From NCBI GenBank assembly GCA_035495315.1, contig DATJGF010000126.1, positions 1 to 61,633 on the forward strand: DNA of 61,633 nt. The letters run 5' to 3'. Source of the DNA: DATJGF01 sp035495315. Its GTDB lineage: Bacteria > Verrucomicrobiota > Verrucomicrobiia > Limisphaerales > UBA8199. A program made the translations under genes and the position numbers. This document shows positions 47,285 to 54,709 of the stretch, one piece after another; the stretch's first letter is position 1; each line of letters opens with the position of its first letter. The notes below the pieces were generated by a model. The model searched no databases. It saw only the letters and a list, made by a program, of their open reading frames with translations, and was not told the origin of the DNA.

Positions 47285-47359
47285 GACCTCGACTATGCCT
47301 CAGGTGAGCTGGCAATTCGATCTTGAATGTGAGCGCAGCAATGTTTTGGTTTGATGCCT

Positions 47360-47989
47360 TTACTCTACGAGTTGATGCTGCATGGCATAGTGCATCAGCT
47401 CCGCGTTATTGCGCAGCCCCATCTTCTCCAAAATGCGCGTACGATACGTGCTGATAGTCTTGACGCTAAGCGACAATTCTTTGGCGATTTCGCTGACAAT
47501 TTTCCCGGAGGCGATCAGCCGCAACACTTGGAACTCTCTATCTGAGAGCAGCTCCTGCGGCGGTTTTTGTGTATCGCTCGCCAGGTAGGTCGCCAGCTTC
47601 TCCGCCAGTGAAGTGCTGACATATCTTCCGCCGGCGAGCACCTTTTTGATGGCCCCGACCAATTCGTCGGCAGCGCTCTCTTTGGTCATGTAGCCGGAGG
47701 CGCCGCGTTTGAGGACACGCACGGCAAACTGGTTTTCCGGGTGCATGCTCAGCACCAATACCGGTAATTTGGGTTTCGATTTCTTAATTTCCCGCAAGAC
47801 CTCCAGGCCACTGCGGCCGGGCATCGTGATATCCAGCACGACAATATCCCACGGTTCTTTCCAGACCAGGTTCAGGGCTTCCTGGGCGTTGCGCGCCTCC
47901 CCGAAGACCGCCCGCTTAAACTCATCGGCTATGATTTGTTTCAGCCCGTGGCGAACTACGGTATGATCGTCGGCTAAGAGAATCTTCAT
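47360..47989 (-). CDS. NarL/FixJ-family response regulator
   Basis: Response regulator of 209 residues: receiver domain at about 1-120 (MKILLADDHTVVRHGLKQII, phospho-Asp in DIVVLDITMPGRSGLEVL, conserved Lys in MTKESA) and a C-terminal LuxR-type helix-turn-helix (LSDREFQVLRLIASGKIVSE, LSLSVKTISTYRTRILEKMG). ATG 47989 gives the canonical beginning. It overlaps by 68 nt the end of the sensor gene upstream, so the two are co-translated and form a cognate pair. Confidence 0.93.
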   Translation of the reverse strand: MKILLADDHTVVRHGLKQIIADEFKRAVFGEARNAQEALNLVWKEPWDIVVLDITMPGRSGLEVLREIKKSKPKLPVLVLSMHPENQFAVRVLKRGASGYMTKESAADELVGAIKKVLAGGRYVSTSLAEKLATYLASDTQKPPQELLSDREFQVLRLIASGKIVSEIAKELSLSVKTISTYRTRILEKMGLRNNAELMHYAMQHQLVE

Positions 47990-49088
47990 TGTCGCGTTCC
48001 TGCAGGTTTGATTGCCTGTGCAACGGGATTGACACACTTACCCGGGTGCCCATGCCCCGCGACAGCCTGCCGATTTTGAAAATCCCGCCCAATAGTGCGG
48101 CCCGCTCCTTCATGCCCAATAAACCCATCGATTTACCATTAGAAATCTCGGTTCTTGAAATCCCGCGCCCATTGTCTTCGACCTCCAGTTTGATTCGCGA
48201 GTCTTGCTGTTTCAACTCGACGGTCACCTGAGTTGCGCCGGCATGCCGGATTACGTTCGTGAGAGTTTCCTGGAAAATTCGGAATAAGGTTGTGTTCAAA
48301 TCCTGGTCGAGGAGCGATTCGCGCAGGTTGGCATGGACATCACATTTTATTCCGGTCCGATTCTGAAATTCATTCGCTTGCCATTCCAGGGCTGCGACCA
48401 GGCCCAGGTGATCCAGCACGCCGGGCCGCAACTCTGCAGAGATTCGGCGGACCGTTTGGATCGTCGAATCGATGTGGGATGTCAGGGAACGCGTCTTTTC
48501 CACCAACGGCTTCAGCTCGCGCGGCAATTTGCTGGCGATCCACGACAAATCGAGCTTGCAACAGGTCAAGGCCTGGCCCAACTCATCATGTACCTCCCTG
48601 GCAATCCGTGTTCGTTCCTCCTCACGCACCGATTGCAGATAGACCGATAGCGCTCGCAATTGTTCATGGGATTGACGCAGCTGCTCTTCTGCCCGGCGGT
48701 GTTCCGTTCGTTCCTGAGCCTCGCGCAAGGCCCGGTTCACCGCTGGCATCAGGCGCGACAGCCTGGTTTTAAGCACGTAGTCCGTGGCTCCGCTCTTAAG
48801 GGTTTCGATAGCCACTTCCTCACCCATCGTGCCCGTCACAAAAATAAACGGCGTTTCCGGGCATTGCTCGCGTGCAATGTCTAAGGCATCCTGCCCATTA
48901 AACCCGGGCAACGAATAGTCCGATAAAATCAGTTCCGGCGGCCGGTCGGACAGCTCCTGTAGATACTCTTCCTTCGTTTCAACGCGGGCGATCGAAAAAC
49001 GCAGGCCGCCCTTGCGCAGAGCGAAACGGGTCAATTCCGCGTCGGCGGCATCATCCTCGAGCATCAGAATATGAATGTCTTTCTTCAC
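47922..49088 (-). CDS. Receiver-HisKA_3-HATPase hybrid sensor kinase
   Basis: Cytosolic kinase of 388 residues. Receiver domain at about 1-120 with phospho-Asp in LILSDYSLPGFNGQD and Lys in DYVLKTR; a linker coiled coil; a HisKA_3 dimerisation domain with phospho-His in RIAREVHDELGQALTCC at about residue 165; and HATPase_c (FRIFQETLTNVIRHAGATQV, VEDNGRGISR, GLLGMKERAALLGG, GMGTRVSVSIPL). There are no membrane spans, so its input must come from another kinase through its receiver domain. The last 22 residues or so are encoded in the region that also starts the response regulator in another frame. Confidence 0.92.
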   Translation of the reverse strand: MKKDIHILMLEDDAADAELTRFALRKGGLRFSIARVETKEEYLQELSDRPPELILSDYSLPGFNGQDALDIAREQCPETPFIFVTGTMGEEVAIETLKSGATDYVLKTRLSRLMPAVNRALREAQERTEHRRAEEQLRQSHEQLRALSVYLQSVREEERTRIAREVHDELGQALTCCKLDLSWIASKLPRELKPLVEKTRSLTSHIDSTIQTVRRISAELRPGVLDHLGLVAALEWQANEFQNRTGIKCDVHANLRESLLDQDLNTTLFRIFQETLTNVIRHAGATQVTVELKQQDSRIKLEVEDNGRGISRTEISNGKSMGLLGMKERAALLGGIFKIGRLSRGMGTRVSVSIPLHRQSNLQERDNEDSLSRRSYRSSPRAETNHSR

Positions 49089-49260
49089 TAATTATTGATC
49101 TAATAAACTATACCTGACGTTCAAATTTTGGATAGGGTGTTCCCCTTTGCCTTCGAAATGGGTCGAAAGTCACGATTTCTGATTTCTTTTTGCAGTTGCA
49201 CCGGCTAATTGTTGCTGCTGGCAACCGGCGGCTTCGCCCGCCTAACATTAATAGAAGCAC

Positions 49261-50061
49261 ATGAAACGACGCGAATTCCTGAAAACCTCATTAACCGTTT
49301 CCACCATGACCGGGCTCAATGCAGCGGCTTTAAGTGCCGCGGCGGCCGAATCGGGGTCATCCAACCGAGAGTATTATGAATTGAGGGTCTATCGGCTCAA
49401 GGGCGGTGCCAAATCCGATCCGTTGGACGCTTATCTGGAAAAAGCCGCCATCCCGGCTTGGAATCAGCTCGGCATCAAAACCGTTGGGGTATTTACTGAG
49501 AAGGAACCAAAGGACGGCCAGGCCGTGTATGTGTTAATCCCGTATCCGTCACTGGACGCGTTTGTCAAAGCCACTTTGCGCCTGCATTCGCTCTCGGGAC
49601 TGGATCCGACGGCGCAGGAGTATGTGCAATCGCCAAAAACCAATCCTGGTTTCGAACGGATCGACAGTTGGCTGATGCTGGCCTTTGCCGGCATGCCAAA
49701 GCTGGAACAGCCCGCCTATTCGCGCGACAAAAAGAGCCGGATATTCGAAATCCGCACCTATGAGAGCCACAGCGAAATCAAGGCAGTCAAAAAAGTAGAG
49801 ATGTTCAATGCGGGCGAAATAGAGGTCATGCGCCAGGTTGGTCTTGGTCCTATTTTCTACGGCCAGGCGCTCATCGGGCGCGACCTGCCGCATTTGACCT
49901 ATATGTTGTCAGCCGAGAGCGACGAGGCGCACAAGAAGCACTGGGAAGCCTTTGGCAAGCACCCGGTTTGGGATAAACTGAAGAACGATCCGCAATACGC
50001 GGATACGGTGTCGAAGATTTCTAATCATTTTCTAATTCCGAAGGCGTATTCTCAGGTTTGA
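49261..50061 (+). CDS. Tat-exported NIPSNAP-family protein
   Basis: Protein of 266 residues with a twin-arginine type signal (MKRREFLKTSLTVSTMTGL plus an Ala-rich cleavage region). Two NIPSNAP-type ferredoxin-like repeats follow: about 38-135 (REYYELRVYRLKGGAKSD, SLDAFVKATLRL) and about 155-260 (SRIFEIRTYESHSEIKAVKK, HLTYMLSAESDEAHKKHWEA). NIPSNAP domains have no settled biochemical role. Exported two-repeat forms are common in Planctomycetes and Verrucomicrobia in my memory. It is divergent from the sensor kinase gene, with 172 nt between. Confidence 0.85.
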   Translation: MKRREFLKTSLTVSTMTGLNAAALSAAAAESGSSNREYYELRVYRLKGGAKSDPLDAYLEKAAIPAWNQLGIKTVGVFTEKEPKDGQAVYVLIPYPSLDAFVKATLRLHSLSGLDPTAQEYVQSPKTNPGFERIDSWLMLAFAGMPKLEQPAYSRDKKSRIFEIRTYESHSEIKAVKKVEMFNAGEIEVMRQVGLGPIFYGQALIGRDLPHLTYMLSAESDEAHKKHWEAFGKHPVWDKLKNDPQYADTVSKISNHFLIPKAYSQV

Positions 50062-50085
50062 TTTTGCCCGCCGCACTGGATCGGA

Positions 50086-50176
50086 CGGACAATTGGGGAA
50101 ACCAAACATGAGACCTTTGCGACAGTTGTTGGCGATAGTCACTCAGGTCGGGGCTTTTTGTTCCCCAATTGTTCGG
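50086..50176. terminator. Long-armed stem-loop between convergent genes
   Basis: CGGACAATTGGGGAA (50086-50100) pairs with TTCCCCAATTGTTCG (50161-50175), one G-T pair, around a 60-nt loop that itself contains GACCT/AGGTC pairing and a CTTTTTG run. It lies between the NIPSNAP gene and the oppositely oriented kinase gene. A bidirectional terminator is the simplest reading; a structured RNA is an alternative. Confidence 0.5.
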
Positions 50177-50190
50177 TTCGGAATGTTCTG

Positions 50191-51273
50191 TTAACGCTGG
50201 ATTCTGGCTGATCCGCCTTTGGCCAAACCGCGCACCTGGCCAAGGGTCGCCATTGTGGTATCGCCGGGGAAGGTCGTGAGCAGCGCTCCGTGCGCCCAGC
50301 CCAGCCGTAACGCTTCCTCTTCAGACTCGCCGTTTAGGAGCCCGTAAAACAGGCCGGCCGCAAAGCCGTCGCCGCCTCCAACACGATCATAAACATCCAG
50401 TTCGCACGTGGGTGCGACTACGTTTTTGCCATTGATCCACGCCACTGCGCCCCAAGTGTGGCGATTAGTCGAATGCACTTCACGCAGGGTCGTCGCCAGC
50501 ACTTTTATTTGACCGTACTTGCGCGTGACCTTGTCGATCATTCCGAAGAATGCACTGGGATCCAACTTCGATTTGGCAGCGACTTCGGGACCGGGTATTC
50601 CGAGTCCCATTTGCAGGTCTTCTTCATTGCCGACCAGCACATCGACATTTCTTACTATGCGTTCGAGTACCGCAACCGCCCGGTCATGGCCTCCGGAGAT
50701 ATTCCACAGTTTTGCGCGGTAATTGAGGTCGAAAGAGATCACTGCGCCGGCGGCCTTGGCCGCCTGCATACCTTCAATAATTAATTCGGCGGTGGTAGGG
50801 GAAAGTGCTGCGAAAATGCCGCCGCTGTGAAACCACCGAACCCCCTCTGCAAATATGGCTTTCCAATTGAAGTCTCCCGGTTTGAGTTGTGCCGCGGCCT
50901 CGTTGCAGCGATTGTAAAACACCACTGGGGCACGCAGACCTTGGCCTCGGTCGCTGTAGACGATCGCCATATTCGGGCCTTGGACGCCATCATGGTCAAA
51001 GCGTTTGTAAAATGAACGGACTCCCATGGCTCTCACACGCTCGGCGATCAGATCCCCGACTGGATAATCGACCATCGCTGAAACGATCCCCGTCCGCATT
51101 TGAAAGCAGTCGGACAAGTTGGCGGCGACATTAAACTCGCCACCGCTGACGTGAATGCGGCATTCGGTTGCTTTGCGGAATGGTATAATGTCTGGATCAA
51201 GGCGATGTACCAATGCGCCCAGTGAAAGCAAATCCAGGGCAGCGTTATCGCGAATATTTAAGCCATATTTCAT
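50191..51273 (-). CDS. PfkB-family sugar kinase, 2-keto-3-deoxygluconate kinase-like
   Basis: Protein of 360 residues of the ribokinase/PfkB family, most like KDG kinases. Seen: substrate-side motif HVSGGEFNVAANLSDCFQM near residue 40, VISFDLNYRAKLW at mid-chain, VLVGNEEDLQMGLGI, and the ATP-site signature VYDRVGGGDGFAAGLFYGLL with the catalytic Asp in GGGDG. ATG 51273 is chosen because the upstream 45 codons of the open frame lack family resemblance. Likely role: phosphorylation of a keto-deoxy sugar acid from uronate breakdown; no aldolase gene is adjacent. Confidence 0.85.
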   Translation of the reverse strand: MKYGLNIRDNAALDLLSLGALVHRLDPDIIPFRKATECRIHVSGGEFNVAANLSDCFQMRTGIVSAMVDYPVGDLIAERVRAMGVRSFYKRFDHDGVQGPNMAIVYSDRGQGLRAPVVFYNRCNEAAAQLKPGDFNWKAIFAEGVRWFHSGGIFAALSPTTAELIIEGMQAAKAAGAVISFDLNYRAKLWNISGGHDRAVAVLERIVRNVDVLVGNEEDLQMGLGIPGPEVAAKSKLDPSAFFGMIDKVTRKYGQIKVLATTLREVHSTNRHTWGAVAWINGKNVVAPTCELDVYDRVGGGDGFAAGLFYGLLNGESEEEALRLGWAHGALLTTFPGDTTMATLGQVRGLAKGGSARIQR

Positions 51274-51322
51274 CGCATTGTGAGTATTGAAACGTCCTGA
51301 GGTTTTCAAACCTGGCGGGCGG

Positions 51323-52096
51323 CTAATCCCGCTCCGAGCCGCCGGCCGCACTTGAGAATTCGCCCTTAACCAACCTGGTTTTAATGGCGGGATTATCCAA
51401 ATTTTCAAGGATCGTGATCTTCTGCCAGATCTTGCGAGAGAATCCTGCGGTTAAATCTTCAACGTCATCGACGGCGTCCAGGAGGACCGGATCTTGAAAT
51501 TCCTGCACGTACAACGCAGCAATCTTGCTGATCAGGGCCATGGCATCGCTGCAATAGTCCAGATAACGCGTCAGTTCGAAACGTGTCATAACCCGCTTCG
51601 AACCGGAAGTTGCTGTTTTGCCACGCAAGGCGCTTTCCGGATCTTTGGTCAATTGGTGCATGTCGACAATGTGAGCCAGGGCTCGCAATTCGTGGATGGC
51701 TTTTAAGGAACGGCTTCGTTTGATGCGGTTTTCCCAACTCACCAGGAAGAGAATAGCCGCGCCGACAAACACGACCGAGCTGATGCTGGCGTCCAATGCC
51801 TGAACTGAGTTAGTAAAGTCTTCCAGTTTGAACTGCCGGATATTCACCACCAGAGCAATCAGCAGCGCGACAATCGCGATGCTGAGCGCCGCCGCTGCGG
51901 CCCTTAGCGGAAGATTCGGCCTTTGGATCCATTGCGTTCGCTTCAGCGTTTCCTCAGCGACAACGAGGAGTTCGGCAATTACTTTGCCCAAACCTGATCC
52001 TGGAAAGCGATCCTCAATACGCCCGTGCAAACTGCGCACGGTATCGACAATTTTTTCCGGGTCCAGGTGCCGATATTTGGCGAAGGTCTCTTCCAT
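51323..52096 (-). CDS. Hypothetical membrane protein with two central helices
   Basis: Protein of 257 residues, family not recognised. A soluble N-terminus (about 1-65), two hydrophobic helices at about 67-90 (AAAAALSIAIVALLIALVV) and 105-122 (ISSVVFVGAAILFLVSWENR), and a helical C-terminal half with HELRALAHIVDMHQLTKDPE and TRFELTRYLDYCSDAMALIS. It is 49 nt upstream of the sugar kinase on the same strand and may share its transcript. No function is inferred. Confidence 0.6.
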   Translation of the reverse strand: MEETFAKYRHLDPEKIVDTVRSLHGRIEDRFPGSGLGKVIAELLVVAEETLKRTQWIQRPNLPLRAAAAALSIAIVALLIALVVNIRQFKLEDFTNSVQALDASISSVVFVGAAILFLVSWENRIKRSRSLKAIHELRALAHIVDMHQLTKDPESALRGKTATSGSKRVMTRFELTRYLDYCSDAMALISKIAALYVQEFQDPVLLDAVDDVEDLTAGFSRKIWQKITILENLDNPAIKTRLVKGEFSSAAGGSERD

Positions 52097-52362
52097 AAAC
52101 CAGCGACGAGCCTAGGCGCTTCTGCGGCTTCAATCAAGTATCGGAGCGTCAGGCCGTAGCGGTGTAATTTGAAGTGGCTCGCGTTGGACCGTAGGGCGGG
52201 GGGGCAAGTGCCGACCAGCTTCAATTGCACCCAGCAGAGCCCTCGGCGATTGTGCCCGCTTGCCAAGCTGCCGGTTGGAACAATATCTTGCCAAAATCCT
52301 GAGTCCGAGTCTTGAAAGCCATAACAACCAGCATGGACAGGTCCATTCCGTTTTTTAAAGAA

Positions 52363-53070
52363 ATGAACTCAATCATTGTTCACTCTGTCATTCTTTCAAC
52401 TGTTTGTGGGTGCATTTCGATTTCCGCCCAGACGCCGAAATCGGACGAACCGCGGGTCATTGATCCCGGTCTGCCCGGGGGTCCGCCTTCGGATGCTCTT
52501 GTTCTGTTCGACGGCAAAGACCTGTCGAAATGGAGAGGACTTTCGGGTGGCGAGGCTAAATGGAAAGTGCAGAACGGTATTATCGAGGTCAATGGCACCG
52601 GCAATATCGTGACTGAAGAAGAGTTCGGCGATGTGCAGGTGCATGTCGAGTGGGCGAGCCCGAGTGAGATTAAGGGCGAAGGGCAGGGGAGAGGCAACAG
52701 CGGTATTTATCTCCAAAGCCGGTATGAAATCCAGGTGCTGGATTCATATCACAACAAGACCTATTCGAATGGACAAGCCGGAGCGCTCTACGGCATTGCG
52801 GCTCCATTGGTCAATGCCTGTCGCAAGCCTGGTGAATGGCAGACCTACGATATTATCTTCCATGCACCGCGACGTTCTGCGGATGGCAAAACGGAAGCAG
52901 GGTCTGTAACCGTTCTCCATAATGGCGTGCTGGTGCAGGATCATGTTCCGGTCTCCGGTGAATCAACCACCGCGGCCGCGTTCCAGGGCGTGGTCGCCAA
53001 GGGCCCTTTACTGCTGCAGGACCACGGCAATCCGGTGCGATACCGAAATATATGGATACGGGGATTGTAG
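52363..53070 (+). CDS. Secreted DUF1080 (3-keto-disaccharide hydrolase-type) protein
   Basis: Protein of 235 residues with a signal peptide (IIVHSVILSTVCGCISISAQ) and a DUF1080 lectin/glucanase-like beta-sandwich: ALVLFDGKDLSKWRG near the start, KWKVQNGIIEVNGTGNIVTE, GRGNSGIYLQSRYEIQVLDS, WQTYDIIFHAPR, and the end motif DHGNPVRYRNIWIRGL. Some members hydrolyse 3-keto sugars; the specific substrate is unknown. The frame begins at 52312, but ATG 52363 puts the signal peptide at the N-terminus; ATG 52333 is also possible. The upstream gap (52097-52362) shows nothing else. Confidence 0.82.
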   Translation: MNSIIVHSVILSTVCGCISISAQTPKSDEPRVIDPGLPGGPPSDALVLFDGKDLSKWRGLSGGEAKWKVQNGIIEVNGTGNIVTEEEFGDVQVHVEWASPSEIKGEGQGRGNSGIYLQSRYEIQVLDSYHNKTYSNGQAGALYGIAAPLVNACRKPGEWQTYDIIFHAPRRSADGKTEAGSVTVLHNGVLVQDHVPVSGESTTAAAFQGVVAKGPLLLQDHGNPVRYRNIWIRGL

Positions 53071-53282
53071 GGGGAAATTGTGCGAGGTCAGGGTGTTTGC
53101 CGTGGACCGCGCCGATTGAAAAAGAAGAAGGTCGTGAAGCTTACTCGATTATCCTCGCGAACAATCCTGGTTTCAGTCTCACGACCTGCTTTAAACTTCC
53201 TCAACGAGCAGCAGGGATCAACTGACAAACGAAATGTCTGGCATGGGGTTTTACCCGCAGCCCACACCGGCATCATGACCGG

Positions 53283-54077
53283 CTATTTGGATTGCTCTTC
53301 GGCCTTCGACATCAGCGCTTCCAACTTCTTCTCGGTGACAGCCGCAGGGTGGCCCTGGTATCGGATGATGTGTTTATTGTCCAAGAGCAGTACGAACGGT
53401 ATGCTGGTCACTCCGCAAAGCGCGCTCAATTTTGATTTCGAGTCCAACGCCGAAGGAAATTCCATTTTGAATTCGTTCACATTTGCCAATTCGCCATCTG
53501 AGGTCCAACCCACCACTGCCAATTTGTCTTTGAACCTTTTTTGCAGGGCATTCAACTCCGGAACGCACTTGCGGCAGGGAATACTCCAAGGAGCCCAGAA
53601 GGCGACCAGCACGAACTTGCCCTCCAGCGACGGCTTTTCTCCCAACCACGAATCAGCCTCAAATTCTGGGGCGTGACGGCCGAGTAGTGAACGCTCAGAA
53701 ATGGGATCGGCGAGGTTGTCCTCCGAGCTGGTGCGGGGTTTATCAACGGCATCAGCTACCTTTTGGCCGTGCGAATAAAAGGCGCTGGCTTCCGTAGCCT
53801 GATACAGCATGTCGGACTCATTCTGCTTTTTCTCAGCTTCGGCTGCCGCTTTGGGATCATAATTAAAGCGCTTCTGCATCTCCGGGGTGAGGTATTTCAG
53901 TTTAACATTGGCGATCCCCAGGGCATGAGTGAAGTAAAGGTCAGTGGTGTTGGCTCCGAGGATAGTCACATTAGTGTATGTGACTGGCCCAACCGACAAG
54001 GAATCGAGCTTCAGGGCCGCCGCCGCTGCTGATGAGATCAAAGCGACAAAGGCGACCAAAACGAACCGTAACATCAT
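53283..54077 (-). CDS. TlpA/thioredoxin-like exported protein with Ser in place of the first active-site Cys
   Basis: Protein of 264 residues with a signal peptide (FVLVAFVALISSAAAA), an N-terminal about 110-residue segment of unknown fold (LKLDSLSVGPVTYTNVTIL), and a C-terminal redoxin domain (about 130-260; HAPEFEADSWLGEKPSLEGK). The active site reads FWAPWSIPCRKCVPEL: the usual C-x-x-C is S165-I-P-C168, with an additional Cys at 171. The cis-Pro loop is kept (TSIPFVLLL). It could act as a monothiol or use Cys168/Cys171; classical disulfide exchange is doubtful. It ends 213 nt from the DUF1080 gene, convergent. Confidence 0.82.
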   Translation of the reverse strand: MMLRFVLVAFVALISSAAAAALKLDSLSVGPVTYTNVTILGANTTDLYFTHALGIANVKLKYLTPEMQKRFNYDPKAAAEAEKKQNESDMLYQATEASAFYSHGQKVADAVDKPRTSSEDNLADPISERSLLGRHAPEFEADSWLGEKPSLEGKFVLVAFWAPWSIPCRKCVPELNALQKRFKDKLAVVGWTSDGELANVNEFKMEFPSALDSKSKLSALCGVTSIPFVLLLDNKHIIRYQGHPAAVTEKKLEALMSKAEEQSK

Positions 54078-54169
54078 ACCACGGGTATGCCGTAACGCGC
54101 TTCATTTGACAAGCTTGATGCGCGCTTCAAATGCAAAGAACCAAAAACGACCCCAGTTCTATAAGGCCA

Positions 54170-54204
54170 AACCCGCGACCGGCAATAATTCCGGTTCGCG
54201 GGTT
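54170..54204 (-). terminator. Hairpin downstream of the small Cys-rich secreted protein gene
   Basis: AACCCGCGACCGG (54170-54182) pairs with CCGGTTCGCGGGTT (54191-54204), one bulged T, around an AT-rich loop. It lies 24 nt past the stop of the minus-strand gene ending at 54228. No strong T-run follows on that strand. Confidence 0.5.
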
Positions 54205-54227
54205 GGTAAAACGCTTTCTTGACTCAG

Positions 54228-54572
54228 CTACTTAGCCAGGTCGATTTTTGTGACTTCCATCTCTTCTTTTCCGTCGACCTTCTTAATCGTACCGGTGGCA
54301 GTCACCTTTTTCGAGCCAGTGCACACATTGTCATGAAATGCCTTGGCCACATCGTTATTCGCCAGGTAATACGTCACCTTCTTGCCATCCTTGCCTTCGG
54401 TTTGAATGACAGTCTGGCATTTTGAAGTTTCCTTCAGGGCGCACTTGGCGCACTTGGCTTCCCCAGTAATGGTCTTTTCCTTGCCCTTTTCGGCGGCGAA
54501 GGCTGGGGTTGTCAGCGCGGCCAACACAAGACCCGCGACGATTCCTGTGAGCAGCTTGGATACTTTTTTCAT
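54228..54572 (-). CDS. Small secreted protein with a four-Cys motif (DUF6370-like)
   Basis: Protein of 114 residues with a signal peptide (LLTGIVAGLVLAALTTPAFA). The mature part has TITGEAKCAKCALKETSKCQ, then KVTYYLANNDVAKAFHDNVC and VTATGTIKKVDGKEEMEVTK. The Cys pattern and Thr-Gly-Glu-Ala-Lys-Cys-Ala-Lys-Cys stretch suggest a small periplasmic metal- or redox-related domain seen across Verrucomicrobia/Planctomycetes (DUF6370-like, from memory). No partner gene is obvious; the TlpA-like gene lies downstream on the same strand. Confidence 0.7.
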   Translation of the reverse strand: MKKVSKLLTGIVAGLVLAALTTPAFAAEKGKEKTITGEAKCAKCALKETSKCQTVIQTEGKDGKKVTYYLANNDVAKAFHDNVCTGSKKVTATGTIKKVDGKEEMEVTKIDLAK

Positions 54573-54709
54573 AAATGATCTATATTATTTTTTAATGCGG
54601 TCGATTATTTGACGCAATATTGCGGGGTTTGTTCAAGCAAAAAGCGCTGCTGTGTTTGAGGCGGGTTGAACCACCAAAACGCGAGCGCTACGTAATAGGC
54701 CGCAATAGT

